DNA from: Atriophallophorus winterbourni
Taxonomy: Eukaryota > Platyhelminthes > Trematoda > Plagiorchiida > Microphallidae
Length of the DNA: 64,000 nucleotides
NCBI GenBank assembly: GCA_013407085.1
Contig: JACCGJ010002823.1
Span: 1 to 64,000 of the forward strand
Direction of reading: 5' to 3'
Below, in pieces: positions 43,220-54,899 of the stretch; position 1 is the stretch's first letter, and every line of letters begins with the position of its first letter. The position numbers and the translations under genes are program-made. Below the pieces are notes generated by a model. It made no database searches and was not told the origin of the DNA. It was given only the letters and a program-made list of their open reading frames with translations.

Positions 43220-43705
43220 CAACAAAGTTAAACTTTAATGCCACTGTTACATAGGGTTCGTACAACGAACCACGATGTTTAGACACGGAATCATAAAGTG
43301 ATTCCTGGTCAAGCACTCAAAGCGCTCATGAATGCCGAAAGTACTGTGTTGCTCACATCCCCCGCCCTTACACCCCATTACCGGATTCTGGTTGTTTGCC
43401 GTCATCAGGTGGATACAGTAAGATTAGTTTCAGTGAGCCTTGAATCAGTGGATAAATGGTAAACTAGTGATACTTGAATGCCACTGTTGCATAGGGTCCG
43501 TATAACGAACCACGATGTTGAAACACAGAATCACATAGTGATTCGTGGTCAAGCACTCAAGGCACTTATGCATGACCAAAATCATGTGTTGCTCACATCC
43601 CCCGAAATTACACTCCACTACCGGTTTCTGGCTGTTTGCCGTCATCATTTGGAGAGAGTAAGATTAGGTTCAGTGAGCCTTGAAACAGTGGATAAGTGGT
43701 AACTC
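43220..43705 (-). mobile_element. Tandem pair of family B hammerhead units
   Basis: Two direct repeats starting at 43237 (AATGCCACTGTTACATAGGG) and 43477 (AATGCCACTGTTGCATAGGG), period 240 bp. Each holds GAACCACGATGTT, AGTGATTC(C/G)TGGTC, AAGCACTCAA, GTGTTGCTCACATCCCCCG and the hammerhead end on the minus strand (43373-43414 and 43613-43654). Unit 1 reads CTGATGA, stem II CGGC-AAACA-ACC(A), GAA, TCCGGT. Unit 2 reads ATGATGA, CGGC-AAACA-GCC(A), GAA, ACCGGT, A. Each unit has one damaged element. Confidence 0.82.
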
Positions 43706-46700
43706 AACTTCACCATCTCCATCTAATAAGCACAAATTTTCATGAAGATGATATTGTAACTACCTATCCGTTTATAGTTACCCTTTTTCTCCTATAACAA
43801 ATATATTTGCCCAGTTAAAGCACTTAAAATTCTTTCGGGTTACGGGGCAAACCATCTACACCGCACATCAATATTTTTCATAGCTAACTGCACTAAATCT
43901 CACATTATGTAACCATACCTCGTCGTCTTCAGTTAAAAGTTATTCACGTAAAGGACAAAAATGAGAGAACTTGGTGCGGAGCCGTGAGTAAACTCGCCTG
44001 CCTCGTCAATATATTTCTGTTCATCAACATGAGAGACAAAACTCTTGGCGAAGCGATCGAATATATAATACTCTACTTGCGTTCAAAACATCGTTTATTA
44101 GAGCACCGAGATTATTAATACAAGAGAGTTATACGAGGAGACAAGTGACGTGTAATTATTAACAGGAAAGATCAAAGTGAAAAAATGATTGACTGTGACC
44201 AATCTGAGGACAAAACATTCCCTATTGCTTTCTAATTTATATTCTCTCTGCACACCAAAAGTAACGTAGTAGAAGGGTAAGTTTAATGTAGCGCACCATC
44301 ATCTACCCTGTCTCAAAAGACGTGTTAGTTGAAAGATCACTGATCACTGTTATGATGGATGAGTCGTCGATATTGCAGTAGAGACCGTCGTTGCGTTCTA
44401 TCAATCTATGCGTTGTCCTTAACCCAACAGCCAGGGAAAACATAACAAGACCAGAATGGGACGTTGATCGGAAATCCAAGGTCCAAGCGCCCAGTGAGAC
44501 CATTTGGACCGTGGACATGGTTTGTATTTATATGGTAAAAACATAAAATACACGGGCATAGTAATAACACTTATATCTTCGCAACTCTTCGATTGTCTTT
44601 ACTAAAATTCCTACTGCTACAACTTAATTGGGTTCCCGATCATGTGTGCGTGGCACAACTTTTGTTCCATCAGCGGAAATAGAACTCTCCGAAAACAAGG
44701 GATTTCACGACTTGCATCAACGGAACCTGATGGTCCATCTTGATGTGGTCAATCTTCTCTAGGTCATTTTCGTGGCACGGAGGGACTTCTTCCCTGTGAA
44801 GCGAAACCTACTACTCACGGCGCAAAATTTTGCATTCAAAATATTGTCTACTAAAGCGCCAAGAGTATAATTACATTACATTTTCTATAAATTTACTACC
44901 GCTTTGTAAATTTTAGACAGGAAGAATCTGTAGCGATAGGTTCGTGATTGCGGTGCATGTGCAGAGAAAACGCTCTCCGTGCTGAATATTTTCACTGATT
45001 CTCTTAGAAGAACGAAAACATTAATCTTTTGAAACGTCATTATATCGAGCAAGGAAATATCCGACATCGTCTAATAACCTGTTTCAATCCTCTCATGCTG
45101 TGATTGAGTTCTTCAAATATTAACGTTTCCTAAGAAATTCGTCTTGTGTCATTGACAGCATGTTATGCGTTACAAAAATGTTTTTCAATTTGTTTTCAGT
45201 GATGTTACGTAGCAAAACTAAGCTGTTGTCAAGTATATATAAACAAGTTACCGGTCTCCAAACGATATCCACCTTTATATTCACCAAATCTCATGCACTC
45301 TAGTGGTAAGCTCCTCTCGCTCAGAATGTGTGGATAATTCAAAAAGAGACTGGTATAGCTCTTGCTCACATGCGCAATATCGTCAGTCCAAAGAGATTTG
45401 TAAATTAATTACATGACCTGTTTGCTTCATATCTTCCGAAAAATAAAACAGTTAATTTTCTAATCACTGTCAAAATGTTCTGCTACAGTTTAAAAAATTC
45501 ATATAGTACAGATAGAGCCTTGTTATTTAGAAATCATTTCTTGGTAGTTACGTAAGTGATGTGCTTTAAATGATTCATATATGCGGATTCCCAACTGTTG
45601 ATTCCTTTATGAATTATTTATTATCTCAACGCTTTTGTATTCAATGTGGGCGGTTCCCAAGTTAACTAGAGGGTAAATTTTTGCCAAGCCGATATTTTGC
45701 CATGATCTTGATCGCTTAGGATTATGAGGGATGTGAGACAACTGCATGAACATTAATTTCATTGAAGCCCCATTATAGACCATAATTTCGGCCAAGATAC
45801 GTTTTTCCAGTAGGAGCAGTGATTTCCGTGGCAGGTAACATGAAATATTTCAATCTCCTAATTAAGTTAGCCTAAATATTCCTGCCCATACGATTCAATA
45901 CATAAGGCCACATATTAATTAATCCCATTCAAATTGACTGTTGGTTAATGATCGCTTTTTTACGTTATCTGAAATGCTGTTGCCAAAACTATAATTCAAT
46001 CACTGAAAATAACAATGTTGCCATTGATAATACAAAGCGCAGACCACGTCGCGACTTCGCGTGAAAGACCTGAATACTACTTGTTGGATGATTTCTACGA
46101 TTCTTTCGATGTCAAATTGAATAACGTGTTAATAAAATGAGGTTTGAAAAAGTTGGATTTAATGGTAATGTACTATAACCAGATTCACACAGAGTTAGCT
46201 CAACACAACTTCTTACACTCTGCATAGCATACACAGTTTCATAGTCTACAATGTAATTGAAAAGTTTTAGAAATTTTCTCACAATATTTCATGGAAACTT
46301 GATGACAATTAACGCTAGTCACACGTGCTCGCAGTGTATGCCATGTTGTGTTTAATCGACGAAAACTATGCATTTACACGCGAAATCATGGTAAAAACTC
46401 CGATTGCACCGCATTTCACAATCTCTTTAAATCCGTCAATCTAAAATTGAAGTTGCTTTTAAACTTTGAATAAAATGACTTCCATTCTATGCTTGAGTCA
46501 CATTCCAACCGCTGTCTTAAAGCCAGTGAAAAATGATGTGAAACATTGTATGAAAACTGTTACTACCCTTTACGACAGAACCCCAGCCAAATCGAATATT
46601 TTTCCGCTGGAATCGCAACACTTATCAACCCTTTAATGTCCGGAAACTTCTATTTTACTAAACATTGTTCAAGGATTTCTTCGACTTATATACCTTGTGG

Positions 46701-47410
46701 TTGGGCTCTATAAAGTTGTTCTTTGGCACGGTGGAATCAATGAAATAATTAAAGAAATTATCATAGAGTTTTGATCTTCCTAGGATTGAACGCATCTAGC
46801 TTTTACTAATTTTGCAATTTGAGTATTTTCCTTTGAATTTGTAAGGTTAATCATATTAAACAATGTGATCTGAAAACATTCACTGAATCAATTTAGGTAC
46901 AAAAATTACGGCAACGATAAAGGTTACCAGGACAACCAATGCTGAGGTCATTCTATTTTTGTGAAGCAATCAACCATTTTCCAATTTATTTGCAAAGTAA
47001 ATAACATGTATGAGGTCGAGGATGGAGTGGGTAAGATGAAGACCAACACATTCTATTGATTTAAGTGCATTATTTGATCGAATTTGGAGACAATCAGTTT
47101 TTCCACTGCCAGTGTGATGATCTCAACAAGTAACGGTATGATTGCAATGGTCAAACACGTTCAAATTTACATTACACATGCACGCATAATAGATAAATGA
47201 TGAATCCTGAATAGGAAAACATGTTTTCTACCTATCTCCATGAAAACTCTCCACGACTGTTTTCTTACCGTTCACACTCATCCTTGAGGTTTGGGTTGCA
47301 TAGCTCAAGAACAACAGAAAAACAGTAGAAGCAATTGAGGTTTCAAGTTGATTCCATTAGATCTTGGCTTACTCGACCCCGACTGTAAATATAAATCCCA
47401 CTCAAAGCAT
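43706..47410. other. Intergenic stretch without recognisable gene
   Basis: Both strands carry short frames only. A weakly repeated block (TTCAAAACATCGTTTATTAG near 44092 and TTCAAAATATTGTCTACTAA near 44836) is noted elsewhere. No exon or transposon protein recognised. Confidence 0.45.
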
Positions 47411-47415
47411 AATCT

Positions 47416-47665
47416 ATTCAATTCAATTCAATTCAATTCAATTTTAATGATCTAAAAAGCGTATAGCTTGACAAAAACCACAGAATAATATGAGAATTAC
47501 GAATAACATGGGTAGAAAAACGGGATTTGTTTGCTTACTGAGCAGTTCAGGAATCAAGTAAAAATTCATTAGACAGAAACTGGTTTCAAAGTTCAAAGCT
47601 TTTATGGTGTAAAATATGTAGGTTCAAAGTTTGGATTGGTCAACATGAAATTGTAGTAACTAACT
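47416..47665 (-). mobile_element. Two CR1-like LINE 3' tails in series
   Basis: 47416-47540, minus strand: a 3' UTR with ATATTATTCTGTGGTTTTTG, AAGCTATACGCTTTTTAGA and an end of (ATTGA)n, seen as (ATTCA)n on the + strand at 47416-47443. It matches 53040-53160. 47565-47665, minus strand: a different tail with GTTGACCAATCCAAACTTTG and an end of CTTTGAA repeats, as in the copy at 59.1 kb. No RT sequence is left. Confidence 0.8.
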
Positions 47666-48060
47666 AACATTCAATGATCGCTGACCCAATCGATTGATGT
47701 ATACGAAGATTTGACTTTGTGTTAATGAACTTTTACTAGCTTATCAGAAGAAAGTTGAAAATGAACCGTTTTTATTTGGTTCGATTTGTTAATTTGAATG
47801 GATCATTATGCGTGATTATTGTTGTACAATGCGGAAACGAGGACACAATCTAATAAACGTATAACCAAGCAAGCAATGTTACTGTCGGATTTTGGAAGCT
47901 TATGTAATGACCGATCTAGAACCACTTTGGCCGCTTTGCTCAAATGTATTATTGTGTGACCAATTTCATACTATCCATTGTGTCCTATCGTATGCTTACA
48001 GATGGCTCCCAAACTTTAGAGCCTCAAATGTTCTTTAAATTTACATTTTTTAACACCTCG

Positions 48061-50390
48061 GTTCCAAGGTTGTCACGGCCTGAGCGGTTTTGTGGATAAG
48101 CTCCCTATTTTCAAAAAATTCTCTAATGGCACGCGTCTCATATAGCCTCTGACAACCAAGCCCAGCTCCTGGTCCCTTGTGTCCCGGTGAACCTGCTCCT
48201 ACTGACAATCGAAGGTACGAAGGCAGCTGACTGGCACATCAAAACCAGTTTGTTTCGGGCAGGTGGAGCTCGTAAGTCCATGGAGACGGGCCACCTAGGG
48301 GAATAAAAACCCTTATCTCAAAACTCCACTGGTTTGTGGCTACACCCATTCATGAAAAAGGCATCAGGAGTCAATCTCGAGAAAAAACCGGAGCCTAGCT
48401 GTTGCTCTGGTTACAGTCGTGTCATGGAGAGGGAAAACTTGCTACATGAGCAACAGCTAGTTCTCCATTCCCTGTCGTACATTTCAACGCACCAATGGAA
48501 AAGACACACTTCTATGGATAATAACACGCGAAGCAGCATACACCTGTTAAAAGCTTTGGCTCGACTGGCTTAAGCCTCAGCGCCTGGGCTGCTTTCTACA
48601 GTGGGAGAGATTTTTCTGGTCTCATTGGACGGGTACCGCCCGTCTCAAGCTTGGCCGCCCCCACTTAATAAGATGTCGTCTCGCCACGGTCTCCTATCCT
48701 CATTGGGTGCATGGGGATTAGGAATCAACCGACAAGAAGACTTTATTTTTTCGCACCATCGAACAGAATTACTAACCAACACAGATCAGCTATAAAGCTA
48801 TCAGAAAGCGATTACACATTTTTGAAAAGGGAGAGGTTCTGATGAGCCTCGACTGCTTGGAATTGAGTTTGCCATGCGAAACAACCTACTAAAAGCAGAA
48901 GAAGCAGCGGCAACGGGACAGAGCTGATTTGGACGCTAAATCTGAAGTGCAGTACTGCTACCATTAAGTCGGTCAAGTTGCGACGATTGCTGAAAAAGAC
49001 GATTTTTTATCATATGCTTCCGATGGGGAAGATCAACCGTTGACATGATCTTCTCCCTGAGTCAACTTTAAGGACTACGTCAGCAGGAAGAGTCTTTTAA
49101 AAATAATTGATATTACAGGCTACTCTCCAAGACTGCTCAAACTCGTTATTTCGTTCCACTCTGGCATGCTGGGTTCAGTCCATTTGCAGTTCAGAAGCCT
49201 TTGAAATCCGTTGAGTCGTCACACAAAGGTGCGTTCTTCCTCCCACGCTTTTCGATATTTTCTTTGCTGTGCTTCTGAAGCACGCACTTAGGTCGAGAAC
49301 AGAAAGCATTTAAGTAAGCACGCGAAGTGATGACAAGCTTTTCAACCTGAACCGGTTGAAGGCACAAACCAAGGTACGGGGTGTGCTAATCCGTGACCTG
49401 CTGTTTGCCGACGATGCAGCCATTTTTACTCACTCCCAAGAACAACTTCAGTCGCTAATGGACTGTTTATCTCAGCATACAAAGACTTTGGCCTAACAAT
49501 TAGCATGAAGAAGACCAAAGTCCTTTGTCAAGGGATTGCATCCAATCTTTACTGTTGCAAACTGTCAGCGTGAACCAGTACATCATTCTACATATCTTGG
49601 TTCAACCATTGCGGATAACCTCTCGCTAGACACGGAGATTAATACGCAGGTTTGACAGAGCACCTGTCATTTTGTCCCGATTGAACTCTCTTGTTTGGGG
49701 CAACCGCAAGTTGACTGTAAAGACAAAGAGGATGGTATCTAGCGCGTGCTTACTAAATGCTTTACTGTACGGCAGTGAAACCTAGATAATCCACGCATGG
49801 CACGAACCTAAGCTAAATGCTTTCCATCTACGACGCATCCGTTTTATCATTGAATATATCATGAATGGCCAAAGAAACAAATGCTGTTTTGCTTTATAAA
49901 GCTGGTCTAAATAGCATGTTCAACCTACTACGACAGCGCTGCCTATGATGGTATAGCCACGTTTACAGAATGGAAAATGGTAGTATTCCGAAAGATCTAC
50001 TCTAAGGTGAGTTGCAATCTGGAAGTCAATCATTGGACAGACCGTACAAAGACGTTTGCAAGAGATATGAAAGCTCTTGGCATTGACTCCACGATTTATG
50101 AAGAACTTGCTATTGACCGCTCACTTTGGAGGTGTTGTGAACAGCGTCGTCTGTATCCTGGGTAGGAGCAGATACAGCTCTCGCCTTCTGAACGCAGATC
50201 ACGCCGCCGACTTGCAACTGACGACGATCGACCGTGTACGGCATATCGCTGCGAGAACAGCGGGGATGATGGTACTCCCCTAATTGGACTGTTTAGTAAT
50301 TTGAAAAGTTGTGGAGCATGAAGAATCATGCGATTGTGATGTACATCCATGGTCTACATCGACCGAAGGGGGCCAACAACAACTTACCAA
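48061..50390 (+). mobile_element. RTE-like LINE, longest copy, internally deleted and degraded
   Basis: 48061-48790 has the 5' part, including a frame with ending LGINRQEDFIFSHHRTELLT that also occurs near 8850. Endonuclease traces follow (SLDCLELSLPCETTY-like reading, 48840-48990). After a deletion the RT resumes with NLNRLKAQTKVRGVLIRDL near 49345 and LLFADDAAIFTHSQEQLQSL near 49398. Then comes the C-terminal part: NRKLTVKTKRMVSSACLLNA near 49705, LLYGSETW, and DMKALGIDSTIYEELAIDRS near 50067. The GGCCAACAACAAC 3' end is at about 50376. The palm motif is FADD, unlike the YADN copies. Confidence 0.82.
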
Positions 50391-51270
50391 CATTCTTGGT
50401 AAGATAACTTATATATTCTACCCAAAATTACATTTGTAATATCTTACAGTCTGTCATGACTAATTTTCTTAATAGAACATTTTATTGAGAAACTAGGTTA
50501 AGAACTACCGGGCGGATGCAATGAATTTCGCTTGATCCATGTGGTACTCAACAATTGGTTCTCATATAATATTTATTAACACAATTCGAAAACAGTTTAG
50601 TGCTTGGTTAATACGTTTGGGAAGTTTAAACAAGTTCTACACATTAATTGACACCCAAGGGAGTATTATTTTTATGAAATTTCACCAGATGCCTTTTAAT
50701 TCTAACTTACAGCTAGCGCACTGTAGTCTTGTACGCAAGTAATAGGATCAATTTTTGAAAACAAAGACTGAAAAATATGGTCGAAGGGTTAATGATTTGT
50801 ACGGCGTTCAATGAAATTTTGCGCGAGTCATGTGATACACATAGCCATTTACCGTTCGTATGTTAGGCCTGTTTATTATGGGATTCACGTGACTGCGGAA
50901 TTTAACGGGTTGAATCGGGTATCGGCCCCTAATTAATATTTTTAACATTTATGTTGCATATATGTTCTCATAATGCAGGAGAGTAGATTTTACACGATTT
51001 CACCCAAATTCGTAGTGTCTTGATGCAGTTTACGATAATATTCATAAGTTGAGGCCTTTATGCTCAACTATATTAGGATAGACAAATAACATTTGACAAA
51101 TTTAACTGTTCGAAGAATACTCATTCGGCACTTCAACAGTGGATTGCGATATTATTATTCCAGTATGTTACAAGGGAGAGAGGAAGATACAGAGGATACG
51201 AAAGTTTGTCCGGAAACGTACAAATGGAAACGGAACCTATATTTTTAAGACAATTGAAAAATTTGTTACT
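50391..51270. other. Intergenic stretch without recognisable gene
   Basis: AT-rich with short frames only. Nothing recognised. Confidence 0.5.
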
Positions 51271-51274
51271 TTAG

Positions 51275-51592
51275 ATTAAAATGACTTTGCGTTCGCTATC
51301 CCAACGACCTAGTAGCTTTAAAAAACGAATAATTCAAAGGGATTGCTCACTTCAAAGACACTGTGTAAAGCGTCATCTCCAAGCCGTTACTGCTCTCGGA
51401 TGTTGCACGGGGATCACATCGATAGCATGCAAATTCGTCGATCGGCCGTGTATTATCTATCGTTGTGAACACAGCGGTAGACTATACATCACGAATCGGA
51501 CTGTTTGGTAATTAGAAACGATGTGGAGCATAAAATTGCTACGCGCTTGTATCGTTCATTCTTGGTCAGCATCCATTAAATGAGGCCAACAA
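51275..51592 (+). mobile_element. RTE-like LINE 3' end, diverged
   Basis: Matches the last part of the RTE-like copies: a region like the ELAIDRSLWR block (GGATTGCTCACTTCAAAGAC), a degenerate zinc finger (IYRCEHSGRLYITNRTVW), then GTGGAGCATAAAATTGC and ATGAGGCCAACAAATACAG. Confidence 0.7.
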
Positions 51593-51805
51593 ATACAGAA
51601 AAATAGGTACTGTTTATCCAGGTGACTGTATGTAGCACTACATTCCGATTGTTGGAATATTATATGTGCATGAAGTGATTTATCATGCTTGTTATCTTAA
51701 ACAAGCGGATTGGCAATCTAAATATACTAGAAACATGCCTTTTTCACGGTTACCATTCTCGCAACTCAATCATTCGATTTCACTGAATTAAATTATGTGG
51801 ATGCT

Positions 51806-52600
51806 AAGAAATTTGAGTGCAATCGATTAGAGAAGATTTTGGGTAACGTTTCATTTTTGGCAGAAGCTTCGTCAGAGTGATAGTCAGGGAACACGATTAA
51901 GTAGTAGTCATCCAACCACCACTTATTTGACCTTACCGCTATAAAGTTTATAGTAGGCTTACGGTGTGTCACGTCTCGTGGGAATGACCAGGATCAGTGG
52001 TCGATTTTCCTCCTAGTGTGTATCCACGTCAATCTGATAGGAGTGAGCACGGTCAGGGTCAGTTGACATAGCGGCCCACATGCGTAAATGTACATAACTA
52101 ACAGGGTTAAGTTTAAGCTATTTTGAAAAAAAAACAAAAATCTAATTAACCAGTATACGGTGAATAACAACTATTTACCTTCGCATCACTGCCGAGCGCC
52201 ATATTGATACGAAGGTAAATAGTTGTTGTTCACCTTATATCTACTAGTTAATTAGATTTTTGATAGCACCGTTAATTATTTACTTTTACTTGTATTAGAT
52301 TGATGTGGATACACACTAGTAGGCAAATCGACCACTGATCCTGGTCATGCCTACGAGACGTGACACACCGTATTCGTACTACAGGCTGTTTAGCGGTAAG
52401 GTCAAATAAGTGGTGGTTGGATGACTACTACTTAATCATGTTCCCTGTCCTGACTATCAAAATTCGTGTGACGAAGCTTCTGTGTCAGAATTGAAACGCT
52501 ACCCAAAAACCGCTCTAACCTATTGCACTCAAATTTCTTTGCATTATGAATACATGATTGGCCCCAAACATATTCCAATCAATTGCTAAATTCTGTGGCA
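51806..52600. mobile_element. Foldback element (family C) with nested palindromes and two hammerhead-like ends
   Basis: Long inverted repeat: 51806-52045 pairs with about 52300-52540 (outer ends AAGAAATTTGAGTGCAAT and ATTGCACTCAAATTTCTTT). Between them is a second palindrome: 52138-52185 (AATCTAATTAACCAGTATAC, AACAACTATTTACCTTCG) pairs with 52210-52262 (CGAAGGTAAATAGTTGTTG, CTAGTTAATTAGATTTT). Each arm has a hammerhead-like motif pointing outward: minus strand 51840-51885 (CTGACGA, AGCTTCT, GAAACGTTACC) and plus strand 52460-52510 (GTGACGA, AGCTTCT-GTGTC-AGAATT, GAAACGCTACC). No open frame. A non-autonomous element; its class is uncertain. Confidence 0.8.
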
Positions 52601-52619
52601 TTTCAATTCATATAAAATT

Positions 52620-52757
52620 TTATTTTACCTTTAGTTGCATGCATTTCTATTCGTTCAAGCCCGAGGGTTCAACTCATCTGCATATGTGTGGGCACCTGTG
52701 ATTGAACAGGTTGGTTCTGCTAGCCTTATCTAGCAGTGGCTGGCAAGTTTACAGTTT
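52620..52757 (+). mobile_element. Hammerhead repeat family A, partial (no ribozyme)
   Basis: TTGCATGCATTTCTATTCG, GAGGGTTCAACTCATCTGC, GGGCACCTGTGATTGAACAG and TATCTAGCAGTGGC match the non-ribozyme half of family A. Confidence 0.6.
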
Positions 52758-53039
52758 TTTTATTCTACGCTATTTAAATTGTCGTGTATCTTATGCTAAA
52801 CAAGCCACAACAAACGTTTATGACTACTCATGGGTAAGAGCTCGGACAAAATATTCACAAAGTTTATCACGATGGTTCACAATTAAAACAATTTGCACTG
52901 GACGTTAGCCTAACTGTTCGTTTTAAATCATTCAGCTTAGAAAAAATAATTTACCACGCATGAATTTGCTGCATCACTGTCGACTCCATCTTGCAGGATA
53001 TCAATTTATTTTAGCATCTGCACAAGAACCTGAATAGAT

Positions 53040-53162
53040 CAGTAGGCAAACAAACCCCGTTGTGTTACCTATGTTATTTGTAATTCGCATATTATTCTGT
53101 GGTTTTTGTAAAGCTATGTGCTTTTTAGACCATTGAATTGAATTGAATTGAATTGAATTGTT
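53040..53162 (+). mobile_element. CR1-like LINE 3' tail just upstream of the ESRP-like gene
   Basis: TCAGTAGGCAAACAAACCCC, ATATTATTCTGTGGTTTTTG, TGTGCTTTTTAGACC and then five ATTGA units (53132-53160). It matches the minus-strand tail at 47.4-47.5 kb. It ends 30 bp before the first recognised ESRP-like coding exon. Confidence 0.85.
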
Positions 53163-53197
53163 AATTACGTCAATTCGTTAATTTTGTAGTCACCCAT

Positions 53198-53455
53198 ATG
53201 CAATCGAACGCGCAAAATATGACAACCAATCGAAAGCGTTTGCATACCGAAGTGGTTGATGCCAACGGCGATAGTCCAGCCGAAAAGAAGAAATTTCCTT
53301 CCATGCAAGGTGCTGGGAGTGGAACGTGGCAACATTTTACAAACTGGATTGCATTAGATTTGGTAACGGCTGGTCGACAAGGAACAGATGTGGGCAGAGA
53401 CCAGACGCCTATTGTACAACTGTCTCTCGTTTTGGGCTCGTTTATTGACCAGAAG
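53198..53455 (+). CDS. ESRP-like protein, coding exon 1 (start of exonuclease-like domain)
   Basis: The acceptor-like TTTTGTAG ends at 53189 and ATG is at 53198, so the 5' UTR portion of this exon is only 8 nt. The donor is CAGAAG|GTCAGT at 53455. 86 codons. Residues 1-45 are a basic, low-complexity lead (NRKRLHTEVVD, AEKKKF). From about 50 the sequence LVTAGRQGTDVGRDQ and PIVQLSLVLGSFIDQK fits the opening of the ESRP exonuclease-like domain (TAG..G..LG.DE..L....W.V.D). The catalytic acids of true DnaQ-type exonucleases are not evident, as in other ESRPs. Confidence 0.75.
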
Positions 53456-53496
53456 GTCAGTTAAAAAATTATCTGATTGCTTTTATATTTTTTTGT

Positions 53497-53520
53497 TATA
53501 TATAGATATATATATATATA
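53497..53520. repeat. (TA)n microsatellite
   Basis: A short TA run with one GA interruption in intron 1 of the ESRP-like gene. Confidence 0.9.
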
Positions 53521-53635
53521 GCAGCATCTGTTGCTGTAGATTGTAATATGTGTATCGAAGTTAAACTAAGCATCATATAATAAATAATCTTTTACAATCG
53601 TCTCACCATTATTTTATACAAACCTTGCTATCCAG

Positions 53636-53842
53636 ATAATCGATCGGTTGAAAATTAACTTGCGACCAGATAGTTTCACTTATCTGGCAACAGAACCAAT
53701 CGCTACAGACACGGGAGCGTCTGACGCCAAATCAAAACCTACCGTACCAATCTCCCTGGATGCTATGAAAGTAGCCAATTGGAGCGACGTTGGGGAATTA
53801 CCTGGAGGGAATTCCCCGAATATGATTGATGCATTGCAAACG
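53636..53842 (+). CDS. ESRP-like protein, coding exon 2
   Basis: TATCCAG|ATA to ACG|GTGCGT, 69 whole codons, phase 0 on both sides. It starts IIDRLKINLRPDSFTY, which aligns with the (V)GQLHEVLVRPDQLEL-type segment of ESRPs. The middle (TDTGASDAKSKPTVPI) is a low-complexity insert relative to vertebrate proteins. It ends NMIDALQT, in register with the next exon's VDQWLQ. Confidence 0.78.
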
Positions 53843-54284
53843 GTGCGTACTCAGTATTAGTTAATTGCAGCACAAACGATTTTTTAAAGAAATATAATAA
53901 TAAGTTATTTCTACTGAAAATAGTAAATGGTAGAATGTAAGCCTTGTACATTTTATTTGTGCGTTTCGCGCTATGCATTCGATGTTGCTGTTACGAAAAG
54001 TATATTTGAGTTAGTATCTTTTCAATCAAGCTTACTGAGGCAAACCAACTCGAAAAGAATGTAAATTAAACGTAATAAAATTATACAAAATTGAGTTATT
54101 CGAAGCTATCAGTTGCGTGACGAAATTCTTTTGCGGAAAACTAATGAATCCGCTAATTAATCAATGTTTTTCATGCTTAAAATTATTTAATAGCCCAAGC
54201 AATCAGATGCTATCATATCCAAATTATATGTGCTGACAGTGCGGAATCCACCTTTGGTGTATTTAATGGGGAAAAGGACCTTGC

Positions 54285-54475
54285 AACTTGTGGTATTGTC
54301 TTATTTTCGTACAACCAAACTGTTCAAACATAAGCGCAATTTGTTTGACATTCCGCCATGCGGATCCTAATGGTACTGTTGTTACCTGATGAGTGTAAAC
54401 AGCGCGCAACCGGTCATGGGGTGTGTGTGATGGAAATGCATGCAAATGAGCATTTTTCGTCAAGTGCCTAGTTTT
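54285..54475. mobile_element. Hammerhead repeat family A, head-to-head pair in ESRP-like intron 2
   Basis: 54285-54340 is the non-ribozyme half in minus sense (CGTACAACCAAACTGTTCAA). 54355-54475 is the ribozyme half in plus sense. The motif at 54380-54421 has CTGATGA, stem II GTGT-AAACA-GCGC (all four pairs possible with G-U), GCA in place of GAA, ACCGGT, C and ATGGGG. The core change should disable it. Confidence 0.7.
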
Positions 54476-54899
54476 TGAATTTCATTTTATTCACCGCTAC
54501 CATTTATGGTTGGTATTTCATCAATGTAGTCCAACTAATCAATCAATTATATTATTCAAACACCAGGTTTTTGATCGATGAAATCTCTTGAGTCCACATT
54601 TCGTTTTATGATCTGGGTGTAAATGAGCAAAAGTGTGTAGGCTAATTTCTAAATTTCGATTCTTTTAGATATCTCAATTTTGCATTATTATACTTACGTA
54701 ATGCGAATACCAGTGGTGTATGTTTTCTCGGGTTTCATATGTATATGTGCCACTAGAAAGTTGCTCCACATACTACCCATTCCCAAACAATATTGTTGAA
54801 AGCTGATGAATTCGTAATGTCCAGACATTGTAATTCGACGTCCGCATACGAAGCACAATTTAATGCATACAGCTTCATTCATTCACTGTTTACTTTTTA

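Noticed and set aside
43970..44890. Possible LTR pair: similar blocks near 44092 and 44836, and TTGGTGCGGAGCCGTGAG near 43970
   Set aside because: Similarity is limited to about 40 bp, orientation and spacing do not fit an LTR element, and no retroviral-type protein lies between.
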